This document shows positions 36,205 to 44,435 of a stretch of 64,000 bases of DNA, one piece after another (position 1 is the first letter of the stretch; every line of letters begins with the position of its first letter). A program made the translations under genes and the position numbers. A model generated the notes under the pieces. The model was not told the DNA's origin. It searched no databases and saw only the letters and a list, made by a program, of their open reading frames with translations. Location: contig CBDFNK010000013.1 in NCBI GenBank assembly GCA_965250205.1, positions 1-64,000 on the forward strand. Reading direction: 5' to 3'. Origin of the DNA: JAHZKN01 sp965250205. Its GTDB lineage: Bacteria > Pseudomonadota > Alphaproteobacteria > Rhizobiales > Hyphomicrobiaceae.

Positions 36205-36227
36205 AATACGTAAATTTATTGCGTATT
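36205..36227. promoter_or_regulatory. Probable NsrR/Rrf2 operator
   Basis: AATACGTAAAT-T-TATTGCGTATT is an 11-1-11 inverted repeat, the layout of NsrR operators, with pairing outer arms AATACG/CGTATT plus inner AA/TT. It lies between divergent norS and the Rrf2-type gene and overlaps the -10 box of the norS promoter, so binding should repress norS. The bases differ from the enterobacterial consensus. Confidence 0.65.
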
Positions 36228-36252
36228 AGAGTGAATAACGCTACAGTGTCAA
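36223..36252 (-). promoter_or_regulatory. Predicted norS promoter (sigma-70 type)
   Basis: On the minus strand TTGACA (36252-36247) and TAATAC (36228-36223) are 18 bp apart. The start codon of norS follows at 36194. The -10 box shares bases with the palindrome at 36205-36227. Confidence 0.6.
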
Positions 36253-36275
36253 GTGTGAAATAAGAAAGTGGGATT

Positions 36276-36722
36276 ATGCAAATCAATGCATTCTCAGATT
36301 ATACGTTGCGAATTTTGATGTACCTGGCTCTTTCTGATGACCGTCTTGTCACCAGCAAAGAGATCTCTGAAACGTATGGTATATCGTTTGACCATATTGC
36401 CAAGGCAGCGCAATTGCTATCTCGCGAAGGTTATGTCGACGCCCTTCGAGGGCGAGGCGGCGGGATGCGATTGTCGAAAAAACCATCTGAGATTTCGATA
36501 GGTAGCATACTCAGACTAACCGAGGCTGGAACCGGCTTGGTGGAATGCATGAGGTCGGGCACAACGGATTGTTTGCTTGCCCCAGTTTGTGGATTGGCCC
36601 CAATTCTTGCCACAGCCAATGAGGAATTTTTCAGAACTCTGGATAAGCGTATGCTGTCTGATGCGCTGCCACGCAAACGGATTTTGAAGAAAACGTTGGG
36701 GTTAGATATGATGCCTGCCTGA
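36276..36722 (+). CDS. nsrR: NsrR-like Rrf2-family Fe-S repressor
   Basis: 148 residues: winged helix with MQINAFSDYTLRILMYLAL, EISETYGISFDHIAKAAQLL and the wing RGRGGGMRLSKKP. The cluster ligands are three Cys in VECMRSGTTDCLLAPVCGLA (spacing 7 and 5). NsrR loses its cluster on NO and releases DNA, switching on NO-removal genes. Divergent position next to norSY-senC and the palindrome between them support NO-responsive control of that operon. IscR and RirA are other Rrf2 members, but the context favours NsrR. Confidence 0.85.
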   Translation: MQINAFSDYTLRILMYLALSDDRLVTSKEISETYGISFDHIAKAAQLLSREGYVDALRGRGGGMRLSKKPSEISIGSILRLTEAGTGLVECMRSGTTDCLLAPVCGLAPILATANEEFFRTLDKRMLSDALPRKRILKKTLGLDMMPA

Positions 36723-36864
36723 GATTTAACGCATTGATTTAAAATCAGATTTCCATACAGCTCGACCGTCCACTGCTTGCAGATGTCACGTGCTTGATCA
36801 ATAAACAGCAGCGCACAGCATGCCTCTTCTTGAGCTTCCTGCTTGGAGTTTGCAGCGCACAATC

Positions 36865-36892
36865 GACCTAGGCACCAATGGACAAATAGGTC
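36865..36892. promoter_or_regulatory. Inverted repeat upstream of haoA, possible MocR site
   Basis: GACCTA (36865-36870) and TAGGTC (36887-36892) are inverted, 22 bp apart start to start. The same half-sites occur in front of mocR (39854 and 39887), 33 bp apart. Both spacings are multiples of 11, so the halves would lie on the same helix face. A TATAAT box at 36980-36985 lies between this site and the haoA start, without a clear -35, as in activated promoters. Confidence 0.5.
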
Positions 36893-37005
36893 TTGGCTCT
36901 ACATTTTGGTCGCCATGACTGTCATGAAACGACAACGTCGGACTAGAACTGTGTGCCGCTGAAATTCAATTCGGCAGCGTATAATGTGCAGGTGGGGAAG
37001 AAACA

Positions 37006-38715
37006 ATGACAATCAACCTTGGCAGAATGATCTCTGGATTGATGGCTCTTGTTGTCGCGTTATTCATCGTTCCAACAGGTGTTAACGCAGATGTTCCTGA
37101 TGAACTGTATGCTGCATTGAAGGTCGGCAAAGACGCATCCCCAAAAGAACTCTACGATGCGCTGACCAAGCGCTACTACGATCCCAAGCAGGGATATGGC
37201 AAAGGCTCACACGCAGATCTATGGGAGCCTATACCGATTACAAAGTACTTAGCTCCAAGCTTGTTCTACAAACCCCCACAAGCAGGCGTTGGGGATTCAA
37301 CACGTGCGCAATGCGTTGAGTGCCACACGTCGGTTACACCGGGTTGGGTCCACTCATGGAAGAAGAGTGATCACGGTAAGCTTGATGAGTTGCGTGCTTT
37401 GCCTGACAGCGATGTTCGCGCCTACAAGAAAAAAATCATAACAGACGTTGAAGGCAATCTGCGTTCGATGGGTAAATTGGGCGATGGTGAAACCTTAAAA
37501 GAGGTTGGCTGCATTGACTGCCACATTGGACCCAATTCGAAAACCGGTAATCACGAAACCCAGCTTCGCCTGCCAGATGCTGCAGCTTGTGGCCAGTGTC
37601 ACTTGAAAGAGTTTGCGGAGCGTGAGTCTGAGCGCGATACCATTACCTGGCCGCAAGATCAGTGGCCTAAGGGGCGTCCATCACACGCGCTAGATTACAA
37701 GGCAAATGTCGAGACAGCCGTTTGGGCGGCAATGTCACAACGTGAAGTGGCTGAAGGCTGCACGTTCTGTCATATCAATCAGAACAAGTGTGATACCTGC
37801 CATACGCGCCATGAATTCTCGACCGTTGAGGCCCGCAAGCCTGAGGCTTGCGCCATCTGCCACAACGGCGTCGACCACAATGAGTTTGAAAACTATCTGC
37901 TGTCCAAACACGGCACCATCTACAAAACCCGAGGTGACACATGGAATTGGCAGGCGCGCTTAGAGGACGCCATGACCAAGGGCAATATGCATGCACCAAC
38001 CTGCGTGTTCTGCCACATGGAATACAAAGGCGAATTCTCTCACAACTTAGTGCGCAAGGTGCGCTGGGGCTTCAATCCAACGCCAAAAATTGCGGACAAT
38101 CTGAATCACGAATGGTTTGCTGATCGTAAGGAAGCCTGGAAGGAAACCTGTTCGAACTGTCACTCAGCGAGCTTCTCAGACGCCTATCTTGAATATATCG
38201 ACAAAGGCACGATTGATGGTCTGAAAGTTGAGCAAGATGCCCGCAAGGTGATTGAGCAGCTCTACAAGGATGGATTGCTTGTTGGTCAGAAGACAAATCG
38301 CCCAACACCGCCTAAGCCGATTAAAGAAGAAGGGGCGGGTCAGTTCTTCGGTCTATTCTGGGCAAAGGGCAATAATCCATCCAAGATCGAGTACGAATTT
38401 GCTGAACTTTGGGAACACCATCTGATTAAGCACTACAAAGGTTTGGCCCACGCCAATCCCGGTGGCTACACCTACTCAGAAGGCTGGTCGCAGATCATCA
38501 AGAGCTACGCGCGTATTCAGGATGAGAGCACCCGCCTACGCGACATGGCAGCCCTCAAAGCCCAGGTTGCAAAGCTTGTGAAAGAGCGTCGCGGAGGTTT
38601 GCTTGATCTGAACAATGCTCCAACACGGCGTGGATCTATTGGAATACTTGGTCTTGTTCTCCTGATCTTTGGTGGGTTGATGATGCTGCTACGCCATCGC
38701 AGTCGTGCGGCCTAG
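37006..38715 (+). CDS. haoA: Octaheme hydroxylamine oxidoreductase
   Basis: 569 residues: signal peptide (LMALVVALFIVPTGVNA), eight CxxCH heme sites (Cys103, 169, 195, 252, 262, 282, 333, 382 as first Cys), and a C-terminal membrane helix (GSIGILGLVLLIFGGLMMLL). The fourth site would carry the P460-type catalytic heme. The segment HANPGGYTYSEGW puts Tyr490 at the position of the crosslinking Tyr of Nitrosomonas HAO (Tyr467 of the mature protein plus a 24-residue leader, from memory), so the oxidative reaction, hydroxylamine to NO or nitrite, is favoured over the reductive type. Ribosome site GGTGGGGAAG. haoB follows with overlap. Confidence 0.9.
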   Translation: MTINLGRMISGLMALVVALFIVPTGVNADVPDELYAALKVGKDASPKELYDALTKRYYDPKQGYGKGSHADLWEPIPITKYLAPSLFYKPPQAGVGDSTRAQCVECHTSVTPGWVHSWKKSDHGKLDELRALPDSDVRAYKKKIITDVEGNLRSMGKLGDGETLKEVGCIDCHIGPNSKTGNHETQLRLPDAAACGQCHLKEFAERESERDTITWPQDQWPKGRPSHALDYKANVETAVWAAMSQREVAEGCTFCHINQNKCDTCHTRHEFSTVEARKPEACAICHNGVDHNEFENYLLSKHGTIYKTRGDTWNWQARLEDAMTKGNMHAPTCVFCHMEYKGEFSHNLVRKVRWGFNPTPKIADNLNHEWFADRKEAWKETCSNCHSASFSDAYLEYIDKGTIDGLKVEQDARKVIEQLYKDGLLVGQKTNRPTPPKPIKEEGAGQFFGLFWAKGNNPSKIEYEFAELWEHHLIKHYKGLAHANPGGYTYSEGWSQIIKSYARIQDESTRLRDMAALKAQVAKLVKERRGGLLDLNNAPTRRGSIGILGLVLLIFGGLMMLLRHRSRAA

Positions 38716-39763
38716 TCACTTCATGACAAATCAAAACACCAGCCCAAGTCGCTTCGAGAGATCGAAGCGACTTGTTGGTCTCAATGGCCAAGTTATTAGT
38801 ATTGCTGCAATGGTGATCGGCGCTGGCCTTGTTGCCTGGGCGCTACTAGTGCCCACGAGTGAGACCCAAATTCCATTTTCAGTTCATGAAACAGATGCCG
38901 TTGAGCGTTTATTGAAAGACGCAAAATTGAAACTTCCGGATGGTACCGAGACGCGAAGTTATGCCGTCCGTGTTGAGGGCGTTGCCAGCCCGATTGCTGA
39001 GTTTGTATCGCTCGGTAAAGATGGCAAACCTGCGTCTGTGTTGTCCTGGGTCAATACAACCGCTGAACCCGTCTTGTCTCCGGATGTTACCAGCAGTGAA
39101 ATTCTAAAAGTCGCCGAGGCGATTACCAAACATACCAAAGCTGATGATATTCTGATTGGATTTCCAGGATTTGTTGGTTCGATCGCACGATTAACGGAAC
39201 GAAAGGCATTGATTTCCAGTGGTGCTCCTTTGTCCGTAATTGCGCCTGCAATCTGGCACGATGAGCGATCGGTAATTGTTGGCCAGCAAAAAAAATTCTG
39301 GGCGGCCCACGCGAAAAATGATGAGGCGACGCTCAACAAAATGGTTGATGCGCTGCTCAGCGATGAACTCACAGGAACTGCAAGTCTTGCGGCCTTAGCG
39401 AAAGGCAAGCGTAGTTTTCTTATTTTAAATATAGCTGACGTGATGCGGCTTGGTGCGCTGGCGCGGAAACGTTTTTATGTTGGCTATCGGGATTTTCCAG
39501 GTGTAAGTCGCGCACACGGGCTGATCAAGGCGATTAAGGGCTGGCTAAGCAAAAATGGTCATTCCAGCTATGCAGTGGAGCAGCGCGACGGAGACTTCAG
39601 TCGCGTCTATTTCCTGGGGAAAAACGAGCTAAAGAGCGCGTTGATCGCGCGTGCCTTGCCATTTTCAACGACCAACCCGATGCAGCTCGACGTGTTGCGA
39701 CTTGTCTTTCAGACCGGTGGCACCTGGGTGTTTCGGATTGAACCGCTAAAATCCGCCTCCTGA
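38705..39763 (+). CDS. haoB: HaoB-like periplasmic/membrane protein
   Basis: 352 residues from a GTG that overlaps the haoA end. An ATG at 38723 would give 346. One N-terminal membrane helix (VISIAAMVIGAGLVAWALLV) anchors a mainly soluble domain (KLKLPDGTETRSYAVRVEGV, DDILIGFPGFVGSIARLTER, RKRFYVGYRDFPGVSRAHGL, FSTTNPMQLDVLRLVFQTGG). Length, topology and position directly after haoA fit HaoB of ammonia and methane oxidisers. Its function is not established, and assembly of or electron transfer from HaoA has been suggested. Confidence 0.75.
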   Translation: MRPSHFMTNQNTSPSRFERSKRLVGLNGQVISIAAMVIGAGLVAWALLVPTSETQIPFSVHETDAVERLLKDAKLKLPDGTETRSYAVRVEGVASPIAEFVSLGKDGKPASVLSWVNTTAEPVLSPDVTSSEILKVAEAITKHTKADDILIGFPGFVGSIARLTERKALISSGAPLSVIAPAIWHDERSVIVGQQKKFWAAHAKNDEATLNKMVDALLSDELTGTASLAALAKGKRSFLILNIADVMRLGALARKRFYVGYRDFPGVSRAHGLIKAIKGWLSKNGHSSYAVEQRDGDFSRVYFLGKNELKSALIARALPFSTTNPMQLDVLRLVFQTGGTWVFRIEPLKSAS

Positions 39764-39851
39764 GCATTGTGCCCGCCAGCCGATAGCCACGAGGTCTCGC
39801 GCTCTCGCCATCACCACCTAATCTGCTTGGTACTAAAGTAGGGCCTCTATT

Positions 39852-39894
39852 TGGACCTATGACATCGATCATTTTTGGCGCAATGATAGGTCCA
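39852..39894. promoter_or_regulatory. Inverted repeat in front of mocR, probable operator
   Basis: TGGACCTAT (39852-39860) and ATAGGTCCA (39886-39894) are perfect 9-bp arms around a 25-bp spacer, ending 11 bp before the mocR start codon. The place suits autoregulation. The core GACCTA...TAGGTC recurs upstream of haoA. Confidence 0.65.
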
Positions 39895-39905
39895 GGCTCG
39901 TCGAA

Positions 39906-41438
39906 ATGCGTGTGAACACAGGGAGCGATGGTCAGTTGGAACTATCGTTGGTGCTAGATACGGCCGGATCGGCGACCCTCCAAGCGCAAGTCTTTGAGCA
40001 AGTTCGCACCATGATCCTCGAAGGGCGCCTCAAGCCTGGAAAGGCGCTGCCTCCAAGCCGATTGCTGGCGGAGCGGGCTCAGGTTTCTCGCAATACAGTT
40101 GTTTTGGCGTATGACCGCCTGGTTGATGAGGGTTACATCGAATCTCGCGGCACAGCCGGCATGTTCGTTAGCCTTGTACTGCCAGATGACCTGATGTTGA
40201 TCGGCGGGCGTGAGGACGGCGACAAGAAAAATGGTGTTGCAACGAATGGTGGCTTAGAACTGCTCGGCTTTGACGGCCTTCCAGTGGGCGTTATGTATCC
40301 CGGTCACGCGCGACCGAAATATGATTTTTGGGTCGGGCGTCCAGACGCCAATGGCTATCCCGTTCGTGCGTGGCGTCGCATTCTTGTGCGAAAATTAGCA
40401 GCATCCGGTTTTTCCCTGACAGAGTACGGTGAGCCTGCAGGTCTTGAAGAGTTGCGCGTTGCAATAGCTGATCATCTCGGTCCGGCGCGAGGCATGGCTG
40501 TCGACTACGAGCAGGTTATTGTCACAAGTGGGTCTCAAGATGGGCTCAACCTCATTTGCCGCCTGTGCAACGTAACGCATCGCCCGATCTATATTGAGAA
40601 TCCTTGCTATCAAGGTGCCGCCTATCTTTTCAAGAGCCTTGGTCACAAGCTAAATCCAATCCCCGTCGATGATCATGGTTTGATTGTCGACAAATTGCCT
40701 CGTGATCAGGGCGGCATAGTCTACGTTACGCCGTCGCACCAATACCCGACAGGTGTCACGCTCTCACTCGAACGCCGCATGAAGCTCCTCAAGTGGGCTG
40801 AAGAAACAAGCAGCGTAATAATTGAAGACGACTACGATAGCGATTTTCGTTACGACGGGCCGCCACTTACATCATTGGCGGGGCTAGATCGGGGGCACCG
40901 GGTTCTCTACGTTGGGACATTCTCTAAATCCCTTGGAGCCGGTCTTCGCCTTGGCTTTGTCGTGGTGCCAAAGGGCGTGACCATTGCTGCGCGCAACGCA
41001 AAATCACAAATGAACAACGGGCAGCCGTGGCTCGACCAGGCTGTGTTGGCTGAATTTATCGAAACTGGCGCATTTGATCGCCATCTGCGTCGCATGCGAC
41101 TGATCTATAAGGCTCGCCGCGATCATCTGCGGACGTGTTTGGAAAAGAACTTCGGAGTTGCTGACCTAAAAGGCTATTCCGGCGGATTGCATGTGGCCTG
41201 GCGGCCGCCATCTGGTTCACCGCCTGCCCATGAAATTGAAAAGCGCGCATACAAAAAGGGTGTTGGTATCTACGCACTCAACAGCGGTGGCGCTCATGAT
41301 TTTGATGGAACGGCTAGCGATGATGTCTTGGTGCTTGGTTACTCATCATTGAAAGAGAGTGACATCGAACAAGCCGTCAAACGTTTGCACGAAGCCGTTG
41401 TAGATCCAGCCCCCGATCATTGCAGGAAAGTCATGTGA
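39906..41438 (+). CDS. MocR/GabR-type PLP-dependent GntR-family regulator
   Basis: 510 residues: N-terminal GntR winged helix (VRTMILEGRLKPGKALPPSR, VSRNTVVLAYDRLVDEGYIE) and a C-terminal fold-type I aminotransferase domain. That domain has EYGEPAGLEELRVAIADHL, TSGSQDGLNLICRL, IIEDDYDSDFRYDG and the PLP-lysine segment VGTFSKSLGAGLRLGF. Such proteins sense amines or vitamin B6 through PLP. Set between haoAB and ccm/hemA with an inverted repeat shared with the haoA promoter, it probably regulates the hydroxylamine module. Sensing hydroxylamine itself by oxime formation with PLP is a hypothesis. Confidence 0.88.
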   Translation: MRVNTGSDGQLELSLVLDTAGSATLQAQVFEQVRTMILEGRLKPGKALPPSRLLAERAQVSRNTVVLAYDRLVDEGYIESRGTAGMFVSLVLPDDLMLIGGREDGDKKNGVATNGGLELLGFDGLPVGVMYPGHARPKYDFWVGRPDANGYPVRAWRRILVRKLAASGFSLTEYGEPAGLEELRVAIADHLGPARGMAVDYEQVIVTSGSQDGLNLICRLCNVTHRPIYIENPCYQGAAYLFKSLGHKLNPIPVDDHGLIVDKLPRDQGGIVYVTPSHQYPTGVTLSLERRMKLLKWAEETSSVIIEDDYDSDFRYDGPPLTSLAGLDRGHRVLYVGTFSKSLGAGLRLGFVVVPKGVTIAARNAKSQMNNGQPWLDQAVLAEFIETGAFDRHLRRMRLIYKARRDHLRTCLEKNFGVADLKGYSGGLHVAWRPPSGSPPAHEIEKRAYKKGVGIYALNSGGAHDFDGTASDDVLVLGYSSLKESDIEQAVKRLHEAVVDPAPDHCRKVM

Positions 41439-41440
41439 TC

Positions 41441-43435
41441 ATGTTTCAGAACTCGACCATAGAACTTGGTATGATCGCAATGACGTTAGCGCTAGTTCTT
41501 GCTGTAGCAGCCGTTGGATTTTCCCTGGCAGGTCGGACTTTGGTGCGCCCGGCCTATATCGCAGTGGCGCGACTGGCGCTCTATGTGAATTTAGCGTTGG
41601 TTACGCTTGCCATTGCGACCATCGTTCATGCGTTCGTCACGAAAGACTTTTCGGTGGCGTATGTGGCGCAGAATTCTAATAGTCAATTGCCGTTCATCTA
41701 CAGGCTAACCGCACTTTGGGGTGCGCATGAGGGGTCTCTCATGCTGTGGCTTTGGTATCTGGTGCTGTTCTCGGCCCTCGCTGCCTACTTGCACCATAAA
41801 ACGCATCCACTTTCTATGCCCTACATCCTGGCAACACTAGCTGGAATACAGGTCGGATTTCTGTCGTTCATTCTTTTCCTGTCCAGTCCCTTCACCGAGA
41901 TTATACCGGCATTGCCAGAGGGGCGGGATCTTAATCCGCTGCTTCAAGATCCCGGATTGATTTTTCACCCCCCCCTTCTTTACATGGGCTATGTCGGCTT
42001 CTCCGTTCCTTTTGCCTTTGCGATTGCAGCGCTTGCACGTGGCCAGCTTACGACCGAATGGGTCGTTGCAACCCGACGCTGGAGTTTGTTCTCCTGGACA
42101 GCACTGACAACCGGCATCATGCTCGGTGGATATTGGTCGTACTATGAGCTTGGTTGGGGCGGTTATTGGGCTTGGGATCCGGTTGAGAATGCCTCGTTCA
42201 TGCCCTGGTTGACGGCAACAGCATTTCTCCATTCTTCGATGGCTCAAGAACGACGTCATTTGTTCAATGGATGGAACTTATTCCTCATTATTGCGACTTT
42301 CAGCTTGTCGTTGATGGGCACGTTCCTTGTACGCTCTGGTGTGTTGACGTCGGTGCATGCTTTCGCGACCGACCCTGGTCGTGGTGCCTTTATCTTGGCA
42401 TTTCTGGCCGTTGTGCTGTTTGTGAGTTTGGGGCTTCTGGTCCGACGCGCAAACATGCTCGGTGGTGGCAGCGGTATCGTAGCGCCGATCTCACGCGAAA
42501 GCGCTTTGCTTTATAATAATCTGCTGTTCATTATTGCCCTATTCACGGTGTTTCTTGGCACCATGCTGCCTTTGTTGGCTGAGTTTGTGACAGACGATCG
42601 GGTCACGGTTGGTCCGCCGTATTTCAATCAGGTTATGGCGCCGCTTATGTTGGCGATTGTTGTCTTGATGGCCATCGGTCCGGTTGTGCCGTGGCGGCGT
42701 GCAAGCGCCCGTCTGCTCAGTCGGCAATTTCTGCTCGCAGGGGCAATGGCTTTGGCGTGTGTCGTGGCGCTTGTATTATTCGGCATCACAAATATCCTGG
42801 CACTGGTTGCCTCAGCGATTATTGCATTTGCGAGTTGGGCGACCCTGTCTGACGTCTATCGCGCATCCAAAGTGCGCGCCAATGTCATTGGTAAAAGTAC
42901 TGCGTCCGGATTCACCGACCTCTTTTTTGCAAACCCACGTCGCTATGGCGGGCTTATTGTTCACTTAGGGATATTGGTAATCTGCATTGGGCTTGTTGGC
43001 TCAGGGTTGTTTAAGGAAACCAAAACAGTTGCGTTGTCGGTCAATGATAGATTTGAGATCGGAGATTATCTCGTCACCTATCATGGAATTGCAGATGTCG
43101 AGGGTCCGAATTATCGCGCGCGCAGGGCTTCATTTTCGGTGCAGCACAACGGCCAATCGTTTGGCGAACTGACAACTGAGAAGCGTTCTTACCCGCGCGC
43201 CAATATGGTGACGACCGAAGCTGCAATGCTGACCGGCTTTTGGGAGGATCTGCACATTGTTCTTGGCGGAGAATCTGGCCACGGTGAGATATCTATCAGG
43301 GCCTATCGCAATCCGCTTGTTACTTGGATCTGGCTGGGCTGGCTTATTGTTGCGCTCGGGTCCGTTGTAGCATTTTCAGCTCGACCATCGCGGCGTCATA
43401 AACCGAAAACATCTGGCCAAGAGGCGACGGCATGA
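41441..43435 (+). CDS. ccmF: Cytochrome c heme lyase subunit CcmF
   Basis: 664 residues from ATG 41441, 8 bp after an AGGAAAG ribosome site and 2 bp after the mocR stop. A large inner-membrane protein of 14-15 helices with the WWD domain (LGWGGYWAWDPVENASFMPW) that offers heme to apocytochromes, the WGAHEGSLMLWLWYL region and a periplasmic loop near the C terminus. It works with CcmH and CcmI to attach heme to CxxCH. Overlaps ccmG by 4 bp. Confidence 0.93.
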   Translation: MFQNSTIELGMIAMTLALVLAVAAVGFSLAGRTLVRPAYIAVARLALYVNLALVTLAIATIVHAFVTKDFSVAYVAQNSNSQLPFIYRLTALWGAHEGSLMLWLWYLVLFSALAAYLHHKTHPLSMPYILATLAGIQVGFLSFILFLSSPFTEIIPALPEGRDLNPLLQDPGLIFHPPLLYMGYVGFSVPFAFAIAALARGQLTTEWVVATRRWSLFSWTALTTGIMLGGYWSYYELGWGGYWAWDPVENASFMPWLTATAFLHSSMAQERRHLFNGWNLFLIIATFSLSLMGTFLVRSGVLTSVHAFATDPGRGAFILAFLAVVLFVSLGLLVRRANMLGGGSGIVAPISRESALLYNNLLFIIALFTVFLGTMLPLLAEFVTDDRVTVGPPYFNQVMAPLMLAIVVLMAIGPVVPWRRASARLLSRQFLLAGAMALACVVALVLFGITNILALVASAIIAFASWATLSDVYRASKVRANVIGKSTASGFTDLFFANPRRYGGLIVHLGILVICIGLVGSGLFKETKTVALSVNDRFEIGDYLVTYHGIADVEGPNYRARRASFSVQHNGQSFGELTTEKRSYPRANMVTTEAAMLTGFWEDLHIVLGGESGHGEISIRAYRNPLVTWIWLGWLIVALGSVVAFSARPSRRHKPKTSGQEATA

Positions 43436-43983
43436 GCGCAAAGTCATCAACATTTGCCTATTGGAAGATTGCCTGCGTTGTTTTCCCGGTAATGCTTATT
43501 GGCGTATTTGCTTATGGTCTGACGCGCGATGCATCTCATTTGCCCTCAGCACTTGTCGGCAAACAAGCACCGCAATTTTCACTCGATGAATTGAACAATG
43601 GCAAGAGGATCAAAAGATCCGATTATAGCGGGAAAGTACTGGTGCTCAATTTCTGGGCGTCTTGGTGTGGAGCGTGTCGAACGGAGCACGATACGCTGAT
43701 ACAGTTGTCCGCCCAATTCAAGGACACTGCTGACGTTTCATTTCTTGGCGTTAACTATCGCGATCGTAATGAGCAGGCGCTCAAGTTTTTGTCGCGGCAC
43801 GGGGCATTTCCTTATCCCTCAGTTGTTGATGCGAAAGGACGAATAGGCATTGATTTTGGTGTCTATGGATTGCCAGAGACCTATTTCGTCGGGCCCGATG
43901 GGCGGATCGCGTATCGCCATATTGGCGCGCTTGATGAATCCAAAGCCTTGAAGATCATTGCAACACTTAGAGGCAGATCATGA
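43432..43983 (+). CDS. ccmG: Thiol:disulfide oxidoreductase CcmG/DsbE
   Basis: A 183-residue periplasmic thioredoxin-fold protein with an N-terminal anchor (IACVVFPVMLIGVFAYGL), active site NFWASWCGACRTEHDTL (WCxxC) and the cis-Pro loop VYGLPETYFVGPDGRIAYRH. It keeps apocytochrome Cys residues reduced for heme attachment. Overlaps both neighbours by 4 bp. Confidence 0.93.
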   Translation: MSAKSSTFAYWKIACVVFPVMLIGVFAYGLTRDASHLPSALVGKQAPQFSLDELNNGKRIKRSDYSGKVLVLNFWASWCGACRTEHDTLIQLSAQFKDTADVSFLGVNYRDRNEQALKFLSRHGAFPYPSVVDAKGRIGIDFGVYGLPETYFVGPDGRIAYRHIGALDESKALKIIATLRGRS

Positions 43984-44435
43984 TTTACCGTTTTGTTGCG
44001 TATCTTGTTTTCATCATGTTGTTCGCTGTTGGTGCTGCAAACGCAGCACCTCAGCTTAAAACAGAAGAGGCTATTGAGAGAGATATTCGGCAGATCTCCG
44101 AACGTCTGCGGTGCCCAGTCTGCCAAAGTGAGAATCTGTATGACTCCAAGGCACCGCTTGCAAATGAGATGCGCCAGATCATTCGGGAACAGCTCTCCAA
44201 GGGGCGCACAAAAGAAGAGATCGTATCCTTCTTTGTCGCTCGCTACGGAACGTTTGTGCTTCAGGCTCCACCAAAGGAAGGGCCGCAGTTGCTTCTGTGG
44301 TATGGGCCGCTTTTTCTAGTGTTTTTCGCCTCTCTTGCTCTCGCATGGCATCTGCGTCGCGATGAGGAGCACGCAGCAGGTGATTTTGACGATGAAAACT
44401 CACCGGAACAGATCAAAGAGAGTCCAGCACCATGA
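43980..44435 (+). CDS. ccmH: Cytochrome c maturation protein CcmH/CcmL
   Basis: 151 residues: signal peptide (VAYLVFIMLFAVGAANA), the redox motif RLRCPVCQSENLYDS (LRCxxC), KGRTKEEIVSFFVARYG and a C-terminal helix (LLLWYGPLFLVFFASLALAW). It resolves disulfides between CcmG and the apocytochrome next to CcmF. Overlaps ccmI by 4 bp. Confidence 0.92.
   Translation: MIYRFVAYLVFIMLFAVGAANAAPQLKTEEAIERDIRQISERLRCPVCQSENLYDSKAPLANEMRQIIREQLSKGRTKEEIVSFFVARYGTFVLQAPPKEGPQLLLWYGPLFLVFFASLALAWHLRRDEEHAAGDFDDENSPEQIKESPAP

Noticed and set aside
38959..39408. Minus-strand open frame of 149 codons
   Set aside because: It is antisense to haoB with Ser/Ala-rich shadow composition.
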